Of a DNA stretch of 64,000 nt, positions 49,525-61,804 are shown one piece after another. Origin of the DNA: Scleromitrula shiraiana (lineage: Eukaryota; Ascomycota; Leotiomycetes; Helotiales; Sclerotiniaceae); NCBI GenBank assembly GCA_028455995.1, contig JABELC010000009.1, positions 1,426,001 to 1,490,000 on the forward strand, given 5' to 3'. A model generated the notes under the pieces. That model was given only the letters and a program-made list of their open reading frames with translations, was not told where the DNA came from and made no database searches. Position 1 is the first letter of the stretch, and every line of letters starts with the position of its first letter. Made by a program: the position numbers and the translations under genes.

Positions 49525-52500
49525 ATGGCTGTACCTCTACAAACACAAGTTCGTGTTGACGGACGATGGGTCACTAGAACCATTGACACTCATACTCTTC
49601 TACAGCATCACAATCGACAAGACGAATCAGCAGAGGAAACAGTTATGAATATACAGACACCTCCAGTTTATGGTCTATTGACCCAAACAATCGTCCCCAG
49701 TCCCTTAGTACATTGGATTCTACCCGTTAGACTTCGAGGGCCAAAGTATAATGATGTAGCTTTTATTGGTGTAAGTAATCAAATACCTTGCTCGTGGGAC
49801 CTATATGCCCATTTTCTCTCGCTGTCATATTCCTTGTTTGTTCAAGAAGAGCACTTCGTATAAGACTATCTCAATTTATGAACCAAGGGAGAGCCACATT
49901 GTGTTTACAATATGCTCTTGTTTTGATCTACTCATCCCTTGTGACTGATATACCAGCACTGTTATTATTTAGCTAGCCATGTTGTGGTATCAAACCGTAA
50001 AGGATAAACTAACTTGTTCTAGGATAACTTTGTCGAAATCAGAGAATTGAGAGCTGGTCCACATCTCTATGATGTTGTTCGAAAGGATGATTTTGGTTTC
50101 AGGATTCGCAATGCTAGTGTCATTGGTTCACTGAATCATGATGGCGAGCAAAACCTTGATACACCGGAAGACCATGTCAAGCAGGAATTGGACAACGATG
50201 TCCATATGGTGAATTCATCTCAAGCAAGGCATAGTCAGAAAGATGGGTCCAATGAGTTGCCTCCGCAGACCTTGGTTCTCGTACTCGACACCGGCATTTC
50301 TGGTGAAACTGTCTTTCTATTCCTAGATCGGTCAGATGATGGATCTTGGAAATTCGTCTCCACTCAACGACGAGTGTCTAAGACAATGGATAAACTACAA
50401 GCAGGAATGCACTTGGCTGTTGACCCTAGTTCAAGGTATATTGCTATAGGAGGGTCTGAGCAGGTTCTCACCATTTGTGCCTTGCAAAGTAGGGCGGAGT
50501 TAAATAGACAGTACATCAACAAAGAAGAGCTTTGCTATATCGAATCCGAGAAAGTTCCTCAGTTTGAGGGTACCATTATCAAGATGGAATTTCTCCACCC
50601 ACCACCGGAAGATCCTGACAATATCATTCTACTATTGATCATGGCTAGATATGGTAAGATCCGAATGGAACTATTTCAGTGGGATGCTGGTATAGATTTA
50701 AAAACTTTTCGATTTAAAAGTCAAAATAGAAGAGGGCACGCTATAATAGAGATGCCATTACTCCTTATCCCACTACGTTTCTGCACTGCTTTCATACTGG
50801 TTAACGAACGATCAATAAAAGTCTACAAGGGAATTTTACATGGTGCACCTACATGGCAGGAAGTTCCCCAAGCCCGTCAGAAGCCAACTGAACTCTATCA
50901 AGGCGTCGGAGTGCCTTTATGGACGGCCTGGGCCAGAGCGGCTCGTTTACCCCATTATACTCCAATGAATGATGATGTATATCTTGCTAGGGAAGATGGC
51001 GCACTTTGCTTATTGGAGATAAAGAGTGATGAACCAGATTGCGTTATTACTACAATGGACATTGGGTCACTGCAATGCAATATCGGATTAGCTTTTACAT
51101 CTTTGGACTACGCTGATTTTGATACAAGAAAGTCTGGCGACTTGCTAGTCTCTGGGGGTGATTCTAGTATTGGCGGAACCTATCTGGTAAGTGACTGTTT
51201 CTTTCGCTATCCGAAAAGCCACTGACATCTATTTTAAGATGCTTCCGAAAGATACGCCTCACATCAAAGAGTATATTCAAAACTGGTCTCCAGCAATAGA
51301 CCTTGCTACGCTGAGCAAAGACAACCCAGATGTGCATAACAGAGCAAAAGATTTTGTTCCAGAACCGGAGTCGATATTCATCTGCAGTGGAAAAGGACCA
51401 CAATCATCTATCACAGAGCTGAGATATGGAATCGAGGCTAAGATTGCTTTAGAGTTCCCGTACACTAGTGAGGTTATGAAGTCTTGGGTATTACCATCAC
51501 GTGTGGAATCGGAACATGTTGAAGATGGTTATCTGTTGTTGCTCGCACTTGCGAATGGATCCGCTGTGGTTCATATATCCTCTGATCTGATGGACGCCAC
51601 CGAGCTTGAGCCCACTACCACTCAACTGGATTTGAACTATAGGACTATTGTGGCTGCTTCTGATAGAGACTATGCGATCCAAGTCACTGAACAATCAATT
51701 ATTGTTCTCAATTCCGGACATAGGTACGTATGCATATTTAAGCTGTCATATGGCAATCCTACCCCTCATTCATCTTGCGAAATCGATTATTAATACTTCG
51801 TGTAGAATGATAATTAGTGGATCGGAATTAATAGGCTCGTCTATTAATTCTTCCGCGGTTATCAACGATGCTGTTATTTACGAAGATAGTGTGTTGTTTA
51901 CTGCCCATTTTGAAGATCAGCGGGTGCTTCGTAGAATCACGTTCGACCACACCACTGTTCCGTCCACAGTGCTCAGTTATCGGACTGTCTCAACCTGGGT
52001 TCCAAAGTTACAGATCACTTGCTTTACAATGACGATAGCATGGGATAATGAGGTTTTTATTTTAGGTCTATTAGATGATGGAATGGTTGCTATCGGATTC
52101 CGGGACGATCGCAACCGCTTGTATGAAATTCCTGTGCCGACTGATTACAACGACTGTTCTGATAGACTTGAAGCACTTAGCAGTATAGTTGTCATCCACA
52201 AGTCTCCTGATCACTTTGTGTTGCTATGTGGAACACTCAATGGTTTCATACTTTTGTTATATGTCGATAACGATGAGGGCAACAATACTTGGATTGTTCA
52301 TAGAAGTCACTGTAAGAAAATTGGGGCAACTCCTGTCATGTTAACCAGAGATGATCAAGCAGACTCCCTCAATTCATTTTTTGTCATTTGCGATTCAAAA
52401 GTCTTGAGCCTTTCCTGGGATGTCGCCTATTCACCAATAGAACAACATGTAACGACCGGATGGGATCGAGTTGGATTGAATCGAGTCTGGGCATCAGATT

Positions 52501-53978
52501 CCATGGACCCTACTATGCAGCAGCCGGGCTTCAATTATATAACAAAATTTGAGCCCCAGTTGCCACCTGGTACTGAAAACAAAGTATTACTGATTTCAAA
52601 TAATCAAATTTACTTAGCAGAGTTGGGGACTCATCGAAAGATAGTACCGCGTCGAATACCAATCCAAGGGACACCATCTCGATTCATATACTCACGCACG
52701 TTAGATGTTTTTGTTGTTGCGACTTCTACGAACGGAAAAAGCACACTCTACTTTGTAGATCCCAGAACTGGAGAGGACCTTTCATTACCAGCCGTGAAGA
52801 GAGGCAGCGCCCCGCCCGAAGATAGCGACTTCATAACTGGTTTGGGTAAAATTGACGATAAGATATTCTGCATTTACGAATGGCCCTTCGCTAAAGAGGG
52901 ATGTACTTATTATTATTTGGTTGTCTGCACCAGTCGTGGTAAGGTCATAGTCATTTCTACTGTTAAAGAAAAGCCATCTCCAACTTCATCTAGTGGGAGA
53001 TCAAGAATACGCTACTGGACTATACATAAAAGAGATTGCGATGGCCCGGTATATTCGGTCACTGGCGATTCTATGGGCCTTTATTACTGTGTTCGTAATA
53101 TGTTACATTATGAAGTCCTCAATCTCACAGAGAAGAAGTTTGTACACGTAGCGTTACAGCAGTTGAAATCGGATGTCATCTCACTTACTTACCATAACGA
53201 CGAAATACATGCCCTCACCAATCATGATTCACTACAGATAGTTCATGTTATTAGAAGTAGAGTGAATTCAACACTCTCTCCTGAATTTTCCGATCAACTC
53301 GCACGCGAAACTCTTCACACACATACTATCGGCATGGAAGATAAGATGCATCTCGTATCTGATAGAGGGAAGTGCGTGGCAGGTTTATGGGCAGGAGATA
53401 TGGTGGTCAATACACTTGAAACCGTAGTTGAGGCACAATTGTCCTCTTCGATTGTCAGACTTCGATCAGCAAGTTGCCGGCCGATATGGGACGATTCTTG
53501 GAAAGCTGTTTCTTCAGCAGCTGAGACCCTAGGTGTTGCCATTAACGACGAGAAGTTATCGGAAACTCTTGGATTAGGAATTGATGGCTCTATTACTCAT
53601 TTTACCTTGCTTCACGAAAAGGCATGGCGCTTTCTTAGATTCTTGGTCAATCTTGCTAAGCAAAGTGGCATGTGCAAGAATATCTGGGATCCCAATCTAG
53701 TAGATTTGGAACCAAAAGAAGGCCCAATCATAATACCCAGAATGATGCATGTGGATGGAGATACTCTAAGGTGGATTTTGGAGGGTCGAAATCTTGAAAG
53801 TTTATTCTATTGTGGTCGACCTGAGTTGATGGAAGGAAAGGAGGATATCTTTGCACGATTCTGTCAGCTGCTTTCTTTAATGCATGATGGGGATATGGAA
53901 GGGTCTATTGATGATCCAAACTTTTGTTTAAGACAGGCTTATGAAGATTTGGATGTCTTTCTTAGACCTGTTTTATGA
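49525..53978 (+). CDS. Large beta-propeller protein of the DDB1/CPSF-A superfamily (MMS1_N type)
   Basis: Four exons, 49525-49770, 50023-51186, 51239-51723 and 51806-53978, give 1355 residues. Size, beta-rich repeats throughout and the helical carboxyl tail (HVDGDTLRWILEGRNLESLF) match the triple-propeller proteins DDB1, Rik1, CPSF160 and SF3b130. The N-terminal part (VYGLLTQTIVPSPLVHWILP, DNFVEIRELR) resembles the MMS1_N region. Conservation to the canonical members seems low, so this is not one of the standard splicing or cleavage factors. A Rik1/DIM-8-like role in a CUL4 ligase for heterochromatin, or an MMS1-like role, are options I cannot separate. An internal acidic Asn/Ser insert lies at about residues 115-155. 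The first intron is 252 bp; all introns are GT-AG. Confidence 0.75.
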
Positions 53979-54912
53979 TTGGCATTTGGGCAAGGAGATA
54001 ATATTATGAAGGGGTTATTTTGGGCAACGATGATAAAAGCTTCTAAGATGTTTTGCAATGATTGTTATGGACTACATGTATTTGGCAATGCTATAAGATG
54101 GGATAGGGGTTACGAGTAATGAATAATGCCAATATGATGAATACCATAAAACTCAATACTTGTTTATAGGAAACTTTTTATGTTTGACTGTTTACTCCTC
54201 AACAATATTAAGGGAGAAATCAAGCAGTAAATGACATCAGATGTAGGCATATGAAAGAGAAAATACAAGAAAGAAAAGGGTAAATTTATTTATTTATTCA
54301 TTCATTCATTCATTCATTAATATTTATCTTATCTTGAGTCTATTCAAAGGGGGGGAGGGGAAATAAATTCGGTTAAATCCTTGTCTAGACTAAAATTGAA
54401 AGGCCAAAGATGTTGCATATTTGAATCAATCAAAATCTGCCCCGCGCGCGAACTTCCAAAAAATCCTTACAGCCCATGGTGCCCACCGAGCCCACCCACT
54501 AACTTCAAAAAATAATTATTAATATTTCCATTTACTCCTCATCATTCTCATTCTACTCTCATTCTTTTAGATTACTTAACGGTGATACGTAAAGCAGAGG
54601 CAGAGTAGAGTTGGAAATTCTTTCGAAAAATCACTCTCTTGTAAAGGTTACTTATTACTTCTATTTTATTGGCATTCTTTAATTAGATTTGTTAAGAGTC
54701 AATTGAACTGGTATCGCAAGATCTTAGTCCCCGCAAGACACAGGCTACTCTAAAACTAGCAGGCTGGATCAACAAATATTTTGCTTCTTTTTCCATCGAA
54801 ACTGACAACCATTTAAATAATCAAACCCATACTCTATCTATCATTTACGTACGAAAATTTCGATTCATCGCAATTTGAATTCGAACCCTGAAACGTTCCT
54901 TACGATTTCAAC
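53979..54912. other. Spacer before eIF5B
   Basis: About 930 bp. Left side: 3' flank of the propeller gene and a short TTCA repeat (54297-54320). Right side: eIF5B promoter and leader with ATTC-type pyrimidine runs. No gene seen. Confidence 0.5.
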
Positions 54913-57900
54913 ATGGCACCAAAAAAGAAGAATAACAAGAAAAATGATGATTGGGAAGCGGAGTTAGGAGAAACACCCGAATCTGCCAATGCAACACCTA
55001 CTGAAGAGACTAAGGACTCTCCAGCAGAAGCAAATCCCGAAGATGAATTCCCAGCGGGTGGTTTGATGGCCATGATGCGCAAGAAGCAGAAGAAAAATAA
55101 GGGAAAGCCACAACAGGATTTTGTTGAAGGAGAGGATCCACCAGCCGGAGAAGAACAACCTGATCTTCTCGCAGACAAGGCACCCGTCGAAGCTTCAATA
55201 GATGACGAATTTGCGCTGCCCGAGAAGAAAGGAAAGGGAAAAAATGCTCAGGCTAAGGCTGCAAAGGCCAACGATGCGGAGGATGATGAGACGGGAGCTG
55301 ATGGCAAGGTTCTCACCAAGGCACAAAAGGAAAAGCTGAAGAAGGAGAGGGAGAAGCAAAGGAAGAAGGAAAATGTTTGTGGATACTCAAATCTGGCACA
55401 TTTAAGATCTTTTCTAATATACTTGTAACAGGCTGCGAAAAAGAAGACTGCTGCACCTGCTGGAAAGCAAGAGGTTGCAGCACCAGTCGAGGAAGTAAAG
55501 CCAGAAGTTGCCGCACCTGCCGCACCTGCGAAGGGTGGTAAGGGAAAGAAAGTACCAGCTGCTCTTGCAAGATTGCAAGCTCAACAAGAAGAGTTGAGAC
55601 GGCAACAAGCTGAGGCTGCCGCTGAGGCCGCTGCCGAGAAGGCTCGACTTGAAGAAATAGAGCGTCGGGAAGCCGAGGAGGAAAAGAAAAGAGAGGAAGC
55701 CAAAGCTTTGAGGAAACAAAAGGAAAAGGAGAAGATTGAGCAACAGAAGCGAGAGGGTACATATCTTACCAAGGCACAACGTGAGGAGAAGCTTCGTAAT
55801 GAGATGAAATTGAAGCAGATGATGGAGGCTGGTGTTAAGGTCGGAGGTCTCGAGGCAGGTGAGAAGAAGAAGGTTGTTTATGACAACAAGAAGAGGAAGG
55901 GTGGAAAGAAGAACCCAGCAGAGATCAAGGTAAGCTTTCGTGCCAAGAACTATGAAAATATATCTAATCATGCATTAGGCCGAGGAGGAGAAGGCTCTTG
56001 CTGAGGCAGCCGAAAGGGCCAAGAAGGAAGCTGAGAGAATTGCCGCCGAGGCTGCAGCTAAAGCAGAGAAAGAGGCAGCCGAAGCAGCTTCAAAGCAAGC
56101 CGACCAAGAAAGTGAATTAGAGGATTGGGAAGCTGCAGCAGATGAGGATGAAGAAGACGTCAAAGATAGTTGGGATGCAGACTCTGACGAAGAGAAAGAA
56201 AAGGCAGCAAGCAAGAAAGCCGAAGTTTCTCTACCAACACGAGGCAAAAAGGATGAAGATTCCGAGTCCGAGGAAGATTCCGATTCGGATGACTCATCCG
56301 AGGATGAAGAAGCTACAGCCAGACAGATGGCTGAACTGAAGAGAAAGAAGGAGGCTGCCGAGAGACGTGAAAAGGCACACGAGGCTGCATTGGCTGCTAG
56401 ATCGAAGGACAACCTACGTTCTCCTATTTGTTGTATTCTTGGTCACGTCGATACTGGTAAAACGAAACTTTTGGACAAGATCAGACAAACTAACGTCCAA
56501 GAGGGAGAAGCTGGAGGTATCACACAACAAATTGGTGCTACTTATTTCCCAGTGGATGCTATCAAGGGTAAGGTTGCAGTAGTCAACCGCGATGATTCTT
56601 TCGAATTCAAGGTTCCTGGTCTCTTGGTTATTGATACACCTGGTCACGAGTCTTTCTCTAACTTGAGATCTCGTGGTTCATCACTCTGTAACATTGCTAT
56701 TCTCGTCGTCGATATTATGCACGGTCTCGAACCTCAAACTTTAGAGTCGATGAAACTTCTACGAGATAGAAAAACACCTTTCATCGTCGCTCTTAACAAG
56801 ATTGATCGTCTTTACGGCTGGAAGAAAGTTGATAACAATGGTTTCCAAGAGAGTTTGGCTCTTCAAAACAAGGGTGTCCAGAACGAATTTGCTAAACGTT
56901 TGTCGGATACAAAGGTTGCTTTCGCTGAGCAAGGATTCAACGCCGAAGTCTTCTATGACAACAAATCCATGGCCAGAAATGTTTCCTTGGTACCAACATC
57001 TGCTCACACTGGTGAAGGTATTCCAGATATGTTGAAGTTGATCATTCAACTTACTCAAGAACGTATGGTTGGCTCTTTGATGTACTTGTCCGAAGTTCAA
57101 TGTACAGTTCTCGAAGTCAAGGCCATTGAAGGTTTCGGTATGACTATCGATGTTGTCCTCTCCAACGGTATCTTGAGGGAAGGTGATCGTATCGTATTGT
57201 GTGGTGTTGATGGTGCTATCACTACCAATATTCGTGCTCTTTTGACTCCAGCTCCTCTCAAGGAACTTCGTCTCAAATCTGCTTATGTTCACAACAAGGA
57301 GGTTAAGGCCGCTCTTGGTGTAAAGATTTCAGCTCCTAACCTTGAAGGTGCTATTGCAGGTTCAAGATTGATGGTCGTTGGTCCTGATGATGACGAATCT
57401 GATATCGAGGCTGAGGTTGAATCCGATCTCGGTGCCCTCTTCAGCCGAGTCGAAAAATCTGGTCGTGGTGTCACGGTTCAAGCATCTACTCTTGGTTCTC
57501 TCGAGGCTCTTTTGGATTTCTTAAAGGTATCCAAGATCCCAGTCGCCAATGTTGGTATTGGTCCTGTCTTCAAGAGAGATGTCATGAACTGTGGTACTAT
57601 GCTTGAGAAGCAAAAGGAATTTGCTGTCATGCTTTGCTTCGATGTGAAGATCGATAAAGAAGCACAATTATATGCAGACGAGCAGGGTATTAAGATCTTT
57701 ACCGCTGATATCATTTATCATCTTTTCGATGCCTTTACCAAGCATATGGAAATTATTGCGGAAAAGAAAAAGGAAGACTCGAAACTCTTGGCTGTTTTCC
57801 CTTGTGTTCTTAGCCCTGTCGCTGTTTTCAATAAGACTGGTCCTATTGTCATCGGCGTTGATGTTATCGAAGGAAATCTTAGACTTCATACCCCTATCGC

Positions 57901-58312
57901 CGCTGTTAAACAAAATACCGTTACTGGGGTTAAAGAAGTTGTTGGAATCGGTAGAGTGTATGTTCCCCCACCCCCACACCTCCCCTCTTTTATCACAAAA
58001 TCCCTAATCCCAACCTCAACCCCTTATCCTCGAATCAACAAAACCTCACTAACCCGAATAAACAGAACATCCATCGAAAGAGACCACAAACAAATCCCCA
58101 TCTGCAAAAAAGGTCAACCATCCGTCGCCATCAAGATCGAAATGGGTGGATCCCAACCAACCTATGGTAGACATCTGGAAGAGAAAGATACATTGTATTC
58201 GATGATTAGTAGACAGAGTATCGATACTCTGAAGGAGTTCTATAGGTCGGATGTTTCGAATGATGAGTGGTTGCTTATTAAGAAGTTGAAGCCGCTTTTT
58301 GATATTCCTTGA
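54913..58312 (+). CDS. FUN12: Translation initiation factor eIF5B (FUN12)
   Basis: GTPase that joins ribosomal subunits at the end of initiation. Four exons, 54913-55374, 55432-55929, 55979-57957 and 58066-58312, give 1061 residues. The first ~450 residues are highly charged Lys/Glu/Ala-rich and disordered or coiled coil, usual for eukaryotic eIF5B. The G domain follows: G1 GHVDTGKTKLLD (about 474), G2 GGITQQIGAT, G3 DTPGHE, G4 NKIDR. Domains II-IV follow, ending MISRQSIDTLKEFYRSDVSN and DEWLLIKKLKPLFDIP. The last intron (57958-58065) is 108 bp with no in-frame stop, so retention would insert 36 residues; it is also extremely C-rich (57961-58020: 30 C, 1 G). Without splicing the frame GRVYVPPPP... 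is open but matches nothing in the family. Confidence 0.96.
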
Positions 58313-59440
58313 TTGGCATAAGGGATAAGGGGACTAGTGGGGGAACGGAGGTGAAGAGAGAAAATGGTGGATGGGGGAAGAGAGGAGGATGGATTTAGGC
58401 TTGGGCTTGGGGTTGATGGTCAAATAATGGCTGTGTCTAGTGCTTGAGTGAGTGTGTCAATGATCTGTTCCAAGATGGAGTAAAATATCTTTTTTTCATC
58501 TGAAACATTTGCTTTGGTGGGTTTGGTGCGGAAAAAGTCATACTTGGAAAAGAAAAGAAATAAATACTTGTAGATAACATACGTACATATAAGTCAAGAG
58601 AAGTTAGTTAGCTCGGAAGGAAAAGGTGATGAATGATGATTATGATGGATGATGAAGGATGAATGAGAGAAATGTTGCATGTATGTATGTATTTACTGTA
58701 TAGATGAATGAATGGAACGCAATGGAATGGATTATGATTTTATATTTCACTTTATGTTCAACGTCACATCAGAATTTGCATTGCATGGATTAGTATCGAC
58801 TATGCAAAAAGACTGCTGGGGCTGCATACTCTGTATATATGGCTCCCCGTCAGGTTGTCTATCTGGTAGTATATACTGTATTCAATCTACTCCATCTACA
58901 ATCGAATCCAATACCAAATAACACAACACGTCGCAACAGGTACATCCATCCATACGAACAAACGAATAGAGGCGAGAAGGAAAACACTTAATGCCAACAT
59001 TCTTGTTTCTAATCTCCCATTAAGCTCCCGTTGCTACTTAAATCATACGTCGAGCTTTCTTATACATCAAAGAAAAGCTATTGCTCCACAATCATTACCT
59101 TATAATTTGGAAAATCCTTAATGGGCGCCTTATGGGTCGATACTCTCCGAGTTTAAATAACTCCAATGTGTAGCTAATTGTTACACACTCCTCGTTGCCC
59201 AATTTTATCCAAACGTTGGAAAGTATCTATGCTCCACAGAGTCGGTCGAGCTAGTTGTTACTATACTTAATCTAATTTTTGACTTAGAAATTAGATGAAA
59301 TCCTTAACTAACTATAAAGCTCTGGATATATTCACCATGATACTGTTTATACATTATATTACTTTTATTGTGTCTACGCACAATTTGTTTCCTATGTTTT
59401 ATGGTATCATATAGATATACTTCCCCTTATTTCTATGTAA
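58313..59440. other. Spacer between eIF5B and the rhodopsin-like gene
   Basis: About 1.1 kb between convergent genes. G-rich at the left (58321-58380: 31 G, 2 C), then AT-rich. No gene or RNA seen. Confidence 0.5.
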
Positions 59441-60884
59441 TCATTTATCTTCAAGATCACGAATAGTAGTACTAGTCTTTCTTATCTTCCTGTAATGATC
59501 ATCCTCATCCTCATTCGCACCATAATCCACAACCCATTCCGTTGTAGCTCTAATAATATGCTGCTCCGATTCCGTCGGACTACTTCTCCTTTCCTCCATC
59601 GGACTCCTATCATGACCAGTCTCGCCAATCTCACCACCTCCGTTCGTAACCGTCGTCTTCGACATAGCATCCTTCCAAGGCTTTCTCAATGAGCTCAATA
59701 ATCCGCTGTGCGTCGATCCGTTACTTTTTGACGATTTGAGTCCCTGGCCCTGAGAACTATTGCTGAGTTCGGATAGGTTGATAACGTTGGAGTTGCCGAG
59801 ACCGGAGGAATTGGGGATATGGTTGCGGAGGTTGGTTGTTAGGAGGCCGGATTGAATACTGGTCATTAGGAGGCGCGAGAATAGAACGCAGGATATTATG
59901 ATGGCGGTGTTCATTTGAAGAGTGGAAAGTAGAGTCGGTTTGAATGCGCCTTGTGTGGGGTTTGTGGAGTGTATGGTGGGGATAAGATATATCAGGTGAA
60001 GGAGACAGAGCGTTATATTGCTTTGGGTATCTTGTCAGTGGGTAAATCTTGATACAGAATCGAAGGGACAAGATGTGAAAGGTATGATGGGAGAGTAGAA
60101 ATGACTTACGATACCCGGGCTAAGAAAGGTATGATAACTTTTCTCTTCGTCCGAGGATCGATTTGTAAGAAGCTGGGAGTATAGAACGGAAAGATTAAGT
60201 TGCAAAAATTAGTGACAAGGTCGGCAATCTTGATAAAATATCAGGAAGCTTTCTTGAAATGTTAAGCTTGTTATCGACAGGTGAGGGTTTAAGTGAGGAC
60301 CTACACGATTAAAACGCTGATTATGGAAAAACACCCAAGAATGTGGAAAGGAGCATTGTAAGCCGAGTCCAAATACAGAGATGGCGGCCCATAGTATAAC
60401 AAAACGAATCAAGAGGCCACTGGCAATTTTTGGTTGTGCCCCGATTGTTGATGCGTAGAAAAATGTTGCGATGGATAGTTTGCTCTGACATAAAGATAGA
60501 ATGAATAGAATGCCAGCTGCGAAAGTGGCCTGTTACAATTTAGGATATTTATGTAAAAGTACCAATTGGCTCTATTGCTACTCACTTTCTGATGCCCATA
60601 TATTTGAGAGGGTGTTAATCGAGAAATATCCCCACTGAGCCCATCGTCCGCAGCGATTGATAAAGCTCCTGTTTGACCGAGAGCTAGTATCTAGAGATAT
60701 ATCTTTTTGTTCATGAGTACCACACGCTGGATGTAGGGAAGACATGATGTGAGAAATTAACGTAGCTAAGGAATCTCACTGTAAACATCATAGCTCCCAA
60801 AATCAAGGCTCCGTCAATGGAAAAGCTAAACCTCTTCAGCACTGTAACTTTCGTTCCTAGTTTCACTAGAACGACAAAGAACAT
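59441..60884 (-). CDS. Fungal rhodopsin-like integral membrane protein (PTH11/SAT4-type), N-terminus uncertain
   Basis: Probable seven-helix fungal membrane protein of unknown ligand. Five joined exons, 60884-60780, 60690-60586, 60529-60305, 60228-60110 and 60020-59441, give an open frame of 377 residues. Hydrophobic segments alternate with family-like loops: LKRFSFSIDGALILGAMMF, SRLTPSQIYGHQKATFAAG, FSKLS-equivalent CQSKLSIATFFYAST, NFCNLIFPFYTPSFLQ, then TKRKVIIPFLARVS, and a last helix MNTAIIISCVLFSRLLM. The cytosolic tail of about 120 residues is Ser-rich and acidic. The start at 60884 falls inside the first helix; the same frame continues upstream as DLGLVA-stop-TTAVA, with TGA where relatives usually have a residue such as Trp. 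So either the true start is this internal ATG, or the gene is broken near its beginning. Confidence 0.7.
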
Positions 60885-61804
60885 AGCTACCGCCGTTGTT
60901 CATGCCACAAGCCCAAGATCTGAACCATGATATTATGGGTTGTTGTATGCGGTATCAGAGGTATTCCTCATGACGGCACTATGAGCCGTATCTGATCTGA
61001 TATAATGCGTGTGTTATTACCACGTCAACTGAAGTTGGCCCGCAAATGAAATCAGACTCATCTGGATGGTTTTAACTTTTAAGATGGAAGGGAATGTGTG
61101 ATGTTGATATCATCGAAAAGACTTCAACAAAGAGGATTAAGAATACTCGTGATAACTTCACTCAGCATCTGATTGTCAGAGTTGCAGAACTAAACAACTA
61201 CCTCGCAAGCATGGAGGCGGCGCGGCCCAATGGGCTTCTTCTAGGAATGTTCATAAAAATGAGATGTTACGAGTAGACCGGGGAGGGCCATGTTATCAAT
61301 TTCGTTGAGTATAAGTCAATGGTGAAAAGAAATAATGTATTCTTGAAGAACATAGGATAATGAAATTGAAGCTAGTCAAGCAATTGGGAGTCAAGATATA
61401 TGATTATCATCTGGAATACAAGGGCATTCTTTCCCCGCGTTCTTTCCCTGCATGGCACCCAGCTTCTCATGGGAATCTCGTGGGTGTGTTACATATATGT
61501 GATGATTATTGATACCTTCGCATTTTATGGACTTAGAGTATTGGAGCGAGAGTAGTATGCGATGCACAAGGTTTTCGGTCCTTGACCCGGGATACTCTTC
61601 GTCCCCCGAATAAGTTTAAACCAGGCGGCTGCTTTCGTACGAGCCGAATTTACCTTCGCTAAACCTTGTCAAAAGGTACAGTAACAGGGTAGTTGAGGCA
61701 TTTTGAGTTAGAAAGGGGGGAGACTTGAGAAATTTGTTGTGTTGGAAAGTAAATATTTATGTATACTTTAATTCTATGTTATCCAAATATGGAGCTCTCT
61801 GAGT
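60885..61804. other. Spacer upstream of the rhodopsin-like gene
   Basis: About 920 bp. A fragment around 61020-61050 (minus) could be a lost first exon of the rhodopsin-like gene (ATGAGTCTGATTTC..., followed by a GTAATA donor), but its phase does not join exon 60884. Nothing else seen. Confidence 0.4.

Noticed and set aside
55010..56412. Several long minus-strand frames rich in Ser, Leu and Phe
   Set aside because: They are antisense to the Lys/Glu-rich amino half of eIF5B, where Lys/Glu codons lack antisense stops.
57958..58065. Reading eIF5B through the last intron as coding
   Set aside because: The open frame is proline/threonine filler absent from the family, and removing it restores the conserved GRVTSIERDHKQ join; kept only as a possible retention event.
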